Shown here: one piece after another, positions 24,718 to 31,937 of the stretch
Layout of the letters: each line of letters opens with the position of its first letter
How positions within the stretch are numbered: position 1 is the stretch's first letter
Virus record (IMG/VR): IMGVR_UViG_3300049791_000027
Coordinates: 1-40,689 of that record
Length of the DNA stretch: 40,689 nt
Source: a virus
Reading direction: 5' to 3' (one strand)
Notes under the pieces: generated by a model
Seen by the model: the letters and a program-made list of their open reading frames with translations, nothing else
Databases searched by the model: none
What the model was told of the DNA's origin: nothing
Made by a program: the position numbers and the translations under genes

Positions 24718-25565
24718 TTCTTTTCCCTCTTGTAGTAGCGCTTGCGGCTCTTAGTGCGGGGGTTGCTGTACTTCATGTATTTCTGGAACTCACAGAGGCA
24801 GTTCTGCAAGTCCTGAGCGTGGATCTCCATGGCCCATACGTCTTCCGGCATAACGTCGTACAGGATAGACATGCGGGCCATGAAGTTGCCCTTAGTCGTG
24901 GTTCCCTCCCCGAATATAAAATCAAGCCCCTTTATGGACCCCGGCCCCGGCGTACACCAGTCCTGATGCTCGGCAGCGGCTACCAGATAGCGGTCGTTGC
25001 GTAGGTCCGCAATAACTTGCCCGGCCAGAAAGCCCGTGCCGCCAAGCCCAGCAATACTGCTCAGCGCTGCGTGCGCATTTGCAAGGGAGTCGGTCGGAAT
25101 GATTACCTTTTGCGCTGCGAGCACCATGCTCAGCACGTAGTCTATCTTGTCAACGCGTTGACCCGCTGTGCTCACCACGTAGGCGGGGTTGAAGATCTTA
25201 TTGCCCTGATCCCTGTAGTCCTTCAGGTTCTCAAAGGCCTCTTCAATACTGGCCCCATCATTCGTCCAGGTCAGGACTCTTTCCAGCGTCGGGGCGTGGT
25301 TGAAGAGCCGAGCCATCAGGTAAACAGTCGGCAAGCAACTGACAGTCACAGTATCCAGATCCTCGGCTGGGAAGTAGGACTCTACAACTGCGCGGATTTC
25401 CTTAGTGCCACGGTCATCCTCGCGGTGGACATTGCAGAAGTGGTACGTCTGCAGGATTGGGTCGTCAGTCCATCGGCACCTCGGCACAAGGCGCTCTTTC
25501 TTATAGCGGATATTTTCCCGCTCCCGAATCCAGTACCAGAATTTCTCGAGGGTCTCTTCGTTCAT
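24714..25565 (-). CDS. DNA base hypermodification protein (aGPT-PPlase/HMUDK_hel-type)
   Basis: The product is 283 residues; TAGGAG precedes the ATG. Signature motifs are FWYWIRERENIRYKKE (about 9-24), TDDPILQTYHFCNVHREDD (33-51), a helix-hairpin-helix-like IAGLGGTGFLAGQVIADL (171-188), GPGSIKGLDFIFG (207-219), CLCEFQKY (256-263) and the end SRKRYYK. I recognise these from the glycosylase-like families of hypermodified-thymidine phages (alpha-glutamyl/putrescinyl-thymine pyrophosphorylase and 5-hmdU DNA kinase helical domain groups). Related enzymes act on activated hydroxymethyluracil in DNA. The exact member is not decided. ATGA overlaps join it to both neighbours. Confidence 0.82.
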   Translation of the reverse strand: MNEETLEKFWYWIRERENIRYKKERLVPRCRWTDDPILQTYHFCNVHREDDRGTKEIRAVVESYFPAEDLDTVTVSCLPTVYLMARLFNHAPTLERVLTWTNDGASIEEAFENLKDYRDQGNKIFNPAYVVSTAGQRVDKIDYVLSMVLAAQKVIIPTDSLANAHAALSSIAGLGGTGFLAGQVIADLRNDRYLVAAAEHQDWCTPGPGSIKGLDFIFGEGTTTKGNFMARMSILYDVMPEDVWAMEIHAQDLQNCLCEFQKYMKYSNPRTKSRKRYYKREKK

Positions 25566-26320
25566 GCTTTGCTACTCCTATAGGCTTTCTGCCAGCGGAC
25601 AGAGACGTCCCAGCGCTTGCCTATATCCCAGCCGTCTTTCTGGGTCAGCGTTACGAAGTCCGGGAACATGCGCTGTAGTTCACGAGCACAATGCTCAAGC
25701 AATTCTACCGTGCGGATATTGCTACATCCTCCGGGAGCATTGCTCCTGTAATGGTCCTGGACAACCCCATAATAGTTCAGGGAGCTATACCCGCTTGTCA
25801 AGAGCTTTAAGTTCATCTCAAAGTCTTGCATCAGGGGCAGCGTTATCCTAATATTCTGCGCTCGGACCACATTCAAATTGTACGCCAGTGCCCGCATGAT
25901 GCGACCATTCGGGGCCACCAACGGCTGATTGTTGGCAAATTGCCTGTGACCAATGCCTGAATGGGCTACTCTGTCAAGCAGGGAATCAACCACTGCAAAG
26001 GCATTACGGAAGGACTGGCCGTTCTCGTCCTTCTTGTAGGACGTAGTGCCCGCCACTCGATAGGCCCAGTTGGCGAGGTCGTCGTCCAGCATTAGTAGCT
26101 TATCATCGGAGCTATTATCTATGGCCCACTGGCGGGAGGGACTGATGCCGGGGCCAGCGCCGTGCGTACAGACGCTATACCCGGCGTCGCGTAGCTGTGT
26201 AGATAGCTCTTTATCGTTAACCAGTAGCTGGACGCCATACATGGCCCGGTATTCTTCGGGGATGCGGTCATATGTAAGTTGTTCATATGGGCCGCGATTG
26301 GTGGGGATGAATATTTTCAT
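25562..26320 (-). CDS. TAGT-type glycosyltransferase (GT-A fold)
   Basis: The product is 252 residues from the ATG at 26320 with AGAGG upstream; a GTG at 26341 would add seven residues but overlaps the operator. The N-terminus KIFIPTNRG and the metal-binding LMLDDDL (D79-D81) mark a GT-A glycosyltransferase. The overall length and IFIPT...R start fit the TET-associated glycosyltransferase family, which transfers sugars to modified bases in DNA. No TET dioxygenase is seen here. It is the first gene of the modification operon and overlaps the next by ATGA. Confidence 0.75.
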   Translation of the reverse strand: MKIFIPTNRGPYEQLTYDRIPEEYRAMYGVQLLVNDKELSTQLRDAGYSVCTHGAGPGISPSRQWAIDNSSDDKLLMLDDDLANWAYRVAGTTSYKKDENGQSFRNAFAVVDSLLDRVAHSGIGHRQFANNQPLVAPNGRIMRALAYNLNVVRAQNIRITLPLMQDFEMNLKLLTSGYSSLNYYGVVQDHYRSNAPGGCSNIRTVELLEHCARELQRMFPDFVTLTQKDGWDIGKRWDVSVRWQKAYRSSKA

Positions 26321-26331
26321 TGGATAAACCT

Positions 26332-26344
26332 CTAGTGGCACTAG
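26332..26344 (-). promoter_or_regulatory. CTAGTGGCACTAG operator, possible promoter of the modification operon
   Basis: A perfect 13-bp palindrome centred on G26338, containing GTGGCAC, lies 12 bp upstream of the glycosyltransferase ATG. On the - strand, TTGTCC (26360-26355) is 17 bp from CACTAG (26337-26332). That -10 is poor and would give a leaderless mRNA, and TCTAGT (26345-26340) lacks a good -35. The operator is firmer than the promoter. Transcription could also come from 26967-26995 through the terminator. Confidence 0.6.
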
Positions 26345-26358
26345 AATATTCCAGGGAC

Positions 26359-26388
26359 AAAAAAGAGCCGGGTCGAGAGCCCGGCTCT
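26359..26388 (-). terminator. Intrinsic terminator on the - strand before the modification operon
   Basis: On the - strand, AGAGCCGGG (26388-26380) and CCCGGCTCT (26372-26364) form a 9-bp stem with a 7-nt loop followed by TTTTT. It ends the transcript of the gene at 26395-26916, 6 bp after its stop, and insulates the modification operon. Confidence 0.9.
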
Positions 26389-26394
26389 TACAAC

Positions 26395-26916
26395 TTAGGC
26401 TTCGGCAGCTTCTGCCACTTCACCGATGTCGATGCTGATGAACCCGTGCGACGTGTCGTAGTGGAACCCGCTGGTGGTCAGGCCAGCAGCGAGCGCTTCG
26501 GCCACGGTTTGCCCGGTCACATACAGTTCGAATCGGGTGTGGGCAGCTGAGCCTTCGCGCTTTGGATTCTTCTCCGCCAGCAGGGTGATCACGGCGGTGG
26601 CCGGGAACTTGCCGGAGCGGCCAGTGCTTTCGCGCTTAACTTTCGGCGCTTTGTAGGCAGTTTCTTTCGGGCCCATCACAGGCTCGCCAGCTTCATCGAA
26701 GGCTTGGGTGCCGTCTTCGTTGGCTTGCGGGTAGAGTTTCGGCGCTTTGGGGGCTTTTGGCTCTTTCGGCGCCTTAGGAACTTTTGGCTCTTTCTGGGCA
26801 ACAGTGCCGCCTTCCAGGGTTTTCTTAACTCGTTCTTTCTTTGCAGGTGGTACTTCGAGCGCTTGGGTCGCAGCAGCGGCTTCAGCCAGAACTTCTTCTA
26901 CGGTCTTGTCAGTCAT
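26395..26916 (-). CDS. Lys/Pro-rich protein, possible DNA-binding
   Basis: The product is 173 residues. Residues 20-65 hold a histone-H1-like repeat (KVPKAPKEPKAPKAPK). The C-terminal 75 residues form an ordered domain, ESTGRSGKFP to GFISIDIGE, with EKNPKREGSAAHTRFELYV. That sequence resembles a widespread unassigned bacterial and phage domain. The basic tail suggests nucleic-acid binding. It has its own candidate promoter and a strong terminator, so it is a one-gene, probably well expressed, unit. Confidence 0.7.
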   Translation of the reverse strand: MTDKTVEEVLAEAAAATQALEVPPAKKERVKKTLEGGTVAQKEPKVPKAPKEPKAPKAPKLYPQANEDGTQAFDEAGEPVMGPKETAYKAPKVKRESTGRSGKFPATAVITLLAEKNPKREGSAAHTRFELYVTGQTVAEALAAGLTTSGFHYDTSHGFISIDIGEVAEAAEA

Positions 26917-26966
26917 TTGATCGCACCTTCGGGGTTGGGTTAAAACTTTATTTCTTAGGAGTTGCC

Positions 26967-26995
26967 ATTATGCCACGGTGGCACCTATTAAGCAA
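26967..26995 (-). promoter_or_regulatory. - strand promoter with GTGCCAC in the spacer
   Basis: On the - strand TTGCTT (26995-26990), 17 bp, CATAAT (26972-26967). The spacer contains GTGCCAC and GTGGC as an inner dyad, and an outer AGTTGC/GCAACT dyad surrounds the whole. It drives the gene at 26395-26916. The -35 lies at the very end of the helicase gene. Confidence 0.65.
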
Positions 26996-28355
26996 CTAAA
27001 AAATTTCGTAAGATTGTTAAAAATTGGTCCTCGCTGGTCTCCTTCCCGTCTACAATAGCCAGAAGGGCGTGCTCAAACGGGCAGTCCAGCATGATCCTGT
27101 AGATGAACACTTGGTCAGCTTTGGTCCCTTGGCGGGCCACACGGCGGTTCGCCTGGAACGTATTTTCCCAGCTGGGATCATTGGCGAACCAAATCACGTT
27201 ATTGCAGTTGGCCTGTAGACCGTCTACGCCTAGCGCTACGCTTTGGGGTTGCCCTAGTAGCAGGGGCATACCGCCAGCGCTAAACCCCGCGCAGTAGGCG
27301 GCTCCCTGGATGGCACTGACGCCCCCGCCAACCCTTGGCACGTTGTAGCCAAGCCGCTCGTTTATGCGCTTGTAGTCGTGTTGGTACTGGTAGAGACAGA
27401 AAGCCGGCTCGCCATTAAGCTCTTCCAGCAGGTTCTCTAAAGCATCCAGTTTAGTATCATGTACAACACGATACTCATTAGTTTCTTCAGCATCTACGAA
27501 CGCCCCCTGTACGAGTTGGCGCAACTTCCCGAATAGGACGCCAGCATTGGGGGCCATGACGGTCTTCCCAGCGATGGTGGCTATGAAGTCCTTGCTCAGC
27601 TTTTTGTAGGCTTCCTTCAGTTCTTCCGGGAAGGGGAGCCAGACGTCAATGTATTGACAAGGTATAGCCTCGCTATCCTCAAGTTGCAAGGTGGTAGGCG
27701 CGATTTTCTCTGCAATTCGTTCAACAGCAGTAGTCTGAGGTATATATTTGCCGTCGTGATCGAGAGCAAGATACTCTTGGCGGAAGTAAGTGATATATTC
27801 ACCGAGGTCTTCCCCCATGTCAGTGATATAGCATTGCGAGAACAGGTCTTCCAGCTTGTTGGGCTTCGGCGTACCTGTCATTACTACCCGGCGAGAGATG
27901 TACTTGAGATACTTCCGCAAAGTCTTGAAGCGCTGAGAGTCGGGCGCCTTGAACCGGGTGGATTCGTCCACGGCCAGCATCACGCGCTTGCCGCGCAGAA
28001 ACTTGAGCGCTACCTCGTTGAGCGGGTAGCCCCGCTTCTTATCGCCCAGCTTCCACTCGGATGTCAGTAGCCCCTCCACGTTCATAAGGTAGACGTCAAC
28101 ATCTTGGGCCATAGCGCGCAGCCGCTCGGTCTTACCTCCATGGATCGTCACGTATGACAGATGGCGGAAGTCCTCCCACTTGTTCATCTCCGACGGCCAT
28201 GAGGTAGTTATCACGCGCAGGGGCCCGATAACCAGAAGTACGTCTATTAGATCTAACCTCTTCAGCACTTCGAAGCTTTTTAGGACTATCGAGGTCTTTC
28301 CTTTTCCCGGCTTCAGAAATAATCTTGTCCCACCATTTTGGACGATTAGTTTCAT
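26988..28355 (-). CDS. SNF2-like DNA helicase/translocase
   Basis: The product is 455 residues from the ATG at 28355. Motif I is LKPGKGKTS (residues about 14-22), motif II AVDESTRFK, motif III MTGTPKPNK, and motif VI QANRRVARQGTKADQ. This is the compact SNF2/SF2 type common in phages. It probably works with the VRR-NUC and Fe-S nuclease genes upstream in recombination or fork processing. The 31 residues upstream of this ATG in the same frame overlap the nuclease and lack motifs. Confidence 0.88.
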   Translation of the reverse strand: MKLIVQNGGTRLFLKPGKGKTSIVLKSFEVLKRLDLIDVLLVIGPLRVITTSWPSEMNKWEDFRHLSYVTIHGGKTERLRAMAQDVDVYLMNVEGLLTSEWKLGDKKRGYPLNEVALKFLRGKRVMLAVDESTRFKAPDSQRFKTLRKYLKYISRRVVMTGTPKPNKLEDLFSQCYITDMGEDLGEYITYFRQEYLALDHDGKYIPQTTAVERIAEKIAPTTLQLEDSEAIPCQYIDVWLPFPEELKEAYKKLSKDFIATIAGKTVMAPNAGVLFGKLRQLVQGAFVDAEETNEYRVVHDTKLDALENLLEELNGEPAFCLYQYQHDYKRINERLGYNVPRVGGGVSAIQGAAYCAGFSAGGMPLLLGQPQSVALGVDGLQANCNNVIWFANDPSWENTFQANRRVARQGTKADQVFIYRIMLDCPFEHALLAIVDGKETSEDQFLTILRNFLVA

Positions 28356-28698
28356 CCCACGGACCTGTTCCGATTTTGGCTCTAACGAAGGCCTCGACTT
28401 CGACCAGAGCGACGTAGTGGTTGTCATACCAGTGTACCTCAGCGCCAAGCGCTCGGAGTTCAGCGTGAATGTGTTGTTGCATTGGGTCGGGCTCTTCCCC
28501 CGGCTGTTTCCACTCTATATAAAGGTGGTGCCCTTGGGGGCCGAACAGCAGCAGCCGATCCGGCCAGCCCCGGCGCCCTGGAGTAATCGTTTTGACATAC
28601 TTATGTCCCAGCCCGTAGGCAGTGAACAACTGGACGGCCAGCTTTTCAAAGGACTTCTCGTAACTGGATTCACGGCGCACTTGTGCAAGTCCCCCCAT
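28132..28698 (-). CDS. VRR-NUC domain nuclease
   Basis: The open frame encodes 188 residues. The first 110 are a standalone VRR-NUC domain: TPGRRGWPDRLLL with the acidic residue, YIEWKQPGE with the E-x-K motif, and QQHIHAELRALGAEVHWYDN. The family cuts branched DNA. The remaining 78 residues overlap the helicase gene by 224 bp and look like a shadow of it, so the true end is uncertain (see findings). The start may be ATG 28698 or GTG 28680, which has the better-spaced GGGGGA. Confidence 0.75.
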   Translation of the reverse strand: MGGLAQVRRESSYEKSFEKLAVQLFTAYGLGHKYVKTITPGRRGWPDRLLLFGPQGHHLYIEWKQPGEEPDPMQQHIHAELRALGAEVHWYDNHYVALVEVEAFVRAKIGTGPWDETNRPKWWDKIISEAGKRKDLDSPKKLRSAEEVRSNRRTSGYRAPARDNYLMAVGDEQVGGLPPSVIRDDPWR

Positions 28699-29314
28699 TC
28701 CTCCAGCTGAGTTTGCACCAGCCGCAGCTTTGTTGGCTCGGCAGTGGGGGCCACTCTTCCGCTACCCGAATAGCCTGTATAGTCTGATCGAGTTCCCCCT
28801 GGATGTCCTGCACTTGGCCGCGACTATATGTCCACTCTTGAACATGGTGCGGGATGTCGAGATATACAAAGCGGACCACGCGCTGCTCATCAGTAGAAGC
28901 GCTGAGCGCGGAATACGCTGCTCCTTGATTGACGTGCGTATCGTAGATTTTCCCAGACTTCCAGTCGTATATTTCGTTCGGGTCGATCTCTCCATCAATC
29001 TTGCCCCGGAACCATGCCGTTGGGTCTTCATAGCTTGCCCGCCCCCAATCTTTGTTTACGGCCACTTCCCCCTCGGCCACTAAGCCCCGAGCTTTGAGGG
29101 CCGACATATAGGGCTCCCACTTGGCGAGGCATTTCTCGCCAGTAGGGTATGGGCTGCCCTTGAAGTATTTCTCGAGCAGGTCGTGGAGCATAGTGCCGCG
29201 CTCTGCGGCTGCCCCGCTCGGCTCTCGGTTCCCCAGTATGTAGACGTCGTGCCACTTCTTAGGGCATTGCTTGTGGAGCGACATCCCGCTATAGCTGATC
29301 GGTTTCGTATACAT
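28670..29314 (-). CDS. Fe-S RecB/Cas4-like PD-(D/E)XK nuclease
   Basis: The product is 214 residues from the ATG at 29314, overlapping the polymerase stop (TAATG). Catalytic motifs are FRGKIDGEI and YDWKSGK (D-x-K); one cysteine lies near the start (KQCPKKWHD) and three at the end (SCGWC, then GGTC), the usual four-cysteine 4Fe-4S arrangement of RecB/Cas4-type exonucleases. It probably resects DNA ends for recombination-dependent replication. Confidence 0.85.
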   Translation of the reverse strand: MYTKPISYSGMSLHKQCPKKWHDVYILGNREPSGAAAERGTMLHDLLEKYFKGSPYPTGEKCLAKWEPYMSALKARGLVAEGEVAVNKDWGRASYEDPTAWFRGKIDGEIDPNEIYDWKSGKIYDTHVNQGAAYSALSASTDEQRVVRFVYLDIPHHVQEWTYSRGQVQDIQGELDQTIQAIRVAEEWPPLPSQQSCGWCKLSWRNGGTCTSAP

Positions 29315-31095
29315 TAGTCTGGCTTCCCGGTTGCCCAACTGTCGCCATAGCCCGTGTCGAAGATCATAGGCACGTCGCATTTGAGATAGTTGGCGGCTTC
29401 TTGGTAGATTTGCTCCACATACACAACATCTTTCTCGAAGACGCTACAGGAGATTTCGTCGTGTACAGTGCTGATTAGTCGGCCGTGAATGTCTACAATC
29501 TTAGGGTCAAGGTAGAGCATGGCCTCCTTATTCTGGTCGGCAGCGCTGCCCTGGATCAGAGTGTTAAGCGCCTTGTAGTCCCAAGTACGCCCGCCACTTG
29601 GCGGCTCGCAGTAGTAGATGCGCCCGCCAAGGGTACGAATCGGCAGCCCCTTCTTGAAGCGGTTCTTGCACTCGGAGTCGAGCTCCACTACGTCCGGCAG
29701 CATGGCCTTGATAACAGTTCTCAGCTGTTGCGCTCGGGACTCGGAGCAGTCCAGCTTATCCGCCAGCCTCGCCACGCCCATCGCGTAGACCAGTCCCAGG
29801 AAGATTTGCTTGGCCTCATGGCGGGATACATCGCCACCAACCAAGTCCTTGATCCACTGGTAGCAATCCAGACGCGGGTCTTCCAGATATGCTTCCATAA
29901 GCGCGCCACCTTCGAAGTGGGCGGTTAGGCGAGGCTCCTGTGACTTGAAATCACCACAAAACCAAACCTGACCCACTTCAGGTAGCAGATAGCCACGCAT
30001 ATCTGGGAAGGGTTCATCCCAGTAGTCCAGCCCCTTATTCTTTGGTACGTTCTGCCCGTTAGGGTTAGTTGAAGATAGGCGCCCTGTGCGAGTTCCGAAA
30101 CCGTCTGGGTTTCGTACCTGATTATACGAGGGGTGAATTCGCCCTCCGTTGGATTGACAATAACGAAGCCACGGCTCCATGAAAGTGCCGATGAGGGTAT
30201 CGTATAAACTGCGAGACTCCAAAAGCTTTTTAAGTTTCGGGTCGCTTTCGAGGACAGCTTCCAGACTCGCCTTGCCCATGCTGGGCTTCCCTGTAGGCGT
30301 GAGTATAAACCCTTCATAACCTAACTCCTTGAGCCGAGCGGCCAGCGCTGCGTCCTTGACCTCGAAATCTGGCCCAACCTTTAAATGCTCCCGGATAAGC
30401 TGGTCCAGGAGCGCCCTCTTAATATTCGCCTTGTGACAATCAGTCTTAAGACGGGCCTCGTCAACACGGATCCCGCCGTTCTGCAGCCGCGATAGTATGG
30501 GGGCCAACCTACGCTCCCTGTCGTACGGTTCTTGCATACTGGCGATCGCTGGCCGGACAAACTCAAAGAGCTCACGAGTGCGAAGTATGTCGCCAACTGC
30601 GTATGGGCCAGAAAGGCTTACAGGAGTATCCGCGATATAAGCGCCAGCCTCCGAGCGCTTAGCGCCCGGTACGTTAGCAGCAATCCAGTCGTACATCTCT
30701 TGCTGTTCATCTGGTGCGATCCCCAGCCAGTCGTTAGCAAGGTCCTTTAGAGAAAGGGACCGGGCGTGCGGGTTTTGCAAGTAGGCGGCGAAGAGCGTAT
30801 CATGCGTAAGTAGTGGGTCGCGTTCAGGCAGGTCGAAGTAATGAGTAAGAACAGGAATATCAAAGATAAGGCCGTTATGGGTAATGAATATTTCATCCCA
30901 ATACTTGAGTAGGACTTCACGGGCCTGCTCCTTAGTGCAGTTGTTCCCTTCTGGATGGCCCCACGCCAAATACAGGCGGGGTTGGCCGGGTATGCCCAGC
31001 GCTACGCCCACAGGAACGGGTCGCAGCGGGGCGCCACTGACAATCTTGTGTGATTCGATGTCGAGCTCGACTTCTATGCGCTCAGTGCCTATCAT
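29314..31095 (-). CDS. Family A DNA polymerase
   Basis: The product is 593 residues from the ATG at 31095, with GGAGGGG upstream; the longer frame to 31170 overlaps a micro-gene. The 3'-5' exonuclease domain is intact: ELDIES, THNGLIFDIP and YAVGDI. Polymerase motifs are A (FCGDFKSQEPRL, where most have DxSQIELR), B (RHEAKQIFLGLVYAMG) and C (STVHDEIS). It replicates phage DNA with the primase-helicase. It heads a tightly packed block with three nuclease/helicase genes. Confidence 0.95.
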   Translation of the reverse strand: MIGTERIEVELDIESHKIVSGAPLRPVPVGVALGIPGQPRLYLAWGHPEGNNCTKEQAREVLLKYWDEIFITHNGLIFDIPVLTHYFDLPERDPLLTHDTLFAAYLQNPHARSLSLKDLANDWLGIAPDEQQEMYDWIAANVPGAKRSEAGAYIADTPVSLSGPYAVGDILRTRELFEFVRPAIASMQEPYDRERRLAPILSRLQNGGIRVDEARLKTDCHKANIKRALLDQLIREHLKVGPDFEVKDAALAARLKELGYEGFILTPTGKPSMGKASLEAVLESDPKLKKLLESRSLYDTLIGTFMEPWLRYCQSNGGRIHPSYNQVRNPDGFGTRTGRLSSTNPNGQNVPKNKGLDYWDEPFPDMRGYLLPEVGQVWFCGDFKSQEPRLTAHFEGGALMEAYLEDPRLDCYQWIKDLVGGDVSRHEAKQIFLGLVYAMGVARLADKLDCSESRAQQLRTVIKAMLPDVVELDSECKNRFKKGLPIRTLGGRIYYCEPPSGGRTWDYKALNTLIQGSAADQNKEAMLYLDPKIVDIHGRLISTVHDEISCSVFEKDVVYVEQIYQEAANYLKCDVPMIFDTGYGDSWATGKPD

Positions 31096-31172
31096 CAGTA
31101 TCCCCTCCTGTCGCCATCTTGATAGGTGATCACTATAGCGTAGAGTATGATGCCGCCAATTATCCACCACAT
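31095..31172 (-). CDS. Micro-membrane protein, 25 aa
   Basis: Sequence on the - strand from ATG 31172 encodes MWWIIGGIILYAIVITYQDG and five more residues. GTGGGG precedes the ATG and the TGA overlaps the polymerase start (TGATG), so it is translationally coupled. It is one membrane helix with a short polar tail. The ribosome site and coupling argue that it is made; the function is unknown. Confidence 0.6.
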   Translation of the reverse strand: MWWIIGGIILYAIVITYQDGDRRGY

Positions 31173-31176
31173 AATT

Positions 31177-31269
31177 TTATCCCCACAATTTGATGAGAAA
31201 CGTGGTGCCCCAGTATGCGAGCATAAAGGTGCCTATGAACGATGTGCCCATAATGTAGAATTCTGTCAT
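31177..31269 (-). CDS. Micro-membrane protein, 30 aa
   Basis: The ATG at 31269 follows TAGGAG with ideal spacing. It encodes MTEFYIMGTSFIGTFMLAYW and ten more residues, one membrane helix. It lies between the SGNH hydrolase and the second micro-gene, separated by 4 bp. The strong ribosome site and operon position support it. Confidence 0.65.
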   Translation of the reverse strand: MTEFYIMGTSFIGTFMLAYWGTTFLIKLWG

Positions 31270-31278
31270 GATTATCTC

Positions 31279-31899
31279 CTAGAACAGGCCAGCAGTTGCG
31301 GCTTCTGATTTAACCCACTCGGCCAAGAACCGGTGGCCCGATACGTTTGGGTGGAGCTGAGTGCTGGTCGCTACCTCGGTAGCGTCATAGTAGGCAGCGC
31401 CAGCGCTATCGCCCATGATGGTATTGGCGCGGTGCGCGAAGTATGCAGTGCTAGGGAACTCGTTACACACGGACAGCAGGAAGAACCTGTAGGTGTTGAG
31501 GGTATTCCCAAGCGGGTTGGCGGTGCCCTCCCCAGCCTTCCAGATGGGATCGAATACAATCACCTTGCGGCCGAACGACAGGGCGTAGTTCATGATGCGG
31601 CGTAGACTATCGACCGTATCTTCCCATGGGACATTGCGGTTGTAGTCGTTGACCCCCGCCATTACCATGATGTAATCCCAAGCGGCATATGTCCCGCCAA
31701 TGCGGGCGAAGGTATCCAGTAGCTCATCACTATTGAACCCTGTGGAATCAGTAATGCCGAGCGCATTGCCTGGAGCAGCAAGGCTCTTGAATACTACGTC
31801 GCGCTCGTTGCTAACCAGCGTCAGGCACATATCCGCGGACATGCCCTGTGGCACACTCGATAGGATGCTATCGCCTATAACTATCACTGTCTTAGTCAT
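31279..31899 (-). CDS. SGNH/GDSL-family hydrolase
   Basis: The product is 206 residues from the ATG at 31899 (a GTG at 31908 is possible). Blocks are clear: VIGDSIL (nucleophile Ser), the glycine block LAAPGNA, MAGVNDYNRN (Asn) and LHPNVSGH (His). The family comprises esterases and deacetylases acting on acylated sugars or lipids. No signal peptide. In a replication operon this is unexpected. Possible roles are removal of acyl groups from a capsule or O-antigen precursor, or tailoring of a DNA modification. Confidence 0.85.
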   Translation of the reverse strand: MTKTVIVIGDSILSSVPQGMSADMCLTLVSNERDVVFKSLAAPGNALGITDSTGFNSDELLDTFARIGGTYAAWDYIMVMAGVNDYNRNVPWEDTVDSLRRIMNYALSFGRKVIVFDPIWKAGEGTANPLGNTLNTYRFFLLSVCNEFPSTAYFAHRANTIMGDSAGAAYYDATEVATSTQLHPNVSGHRFLAEWVKSEAATAGLF

Positions 31900-31937
31900 A
31901 CTAGTCACCAGAAGGGGGCCGTCCTTGGCCGTAGCAA

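Noticed and set aside
24052-24735. + strand ORF opposite the thymidylate-synthase-family gene
   Set aside because: The opposite strand has clear TS motifs and operon coupling; this frame has none.
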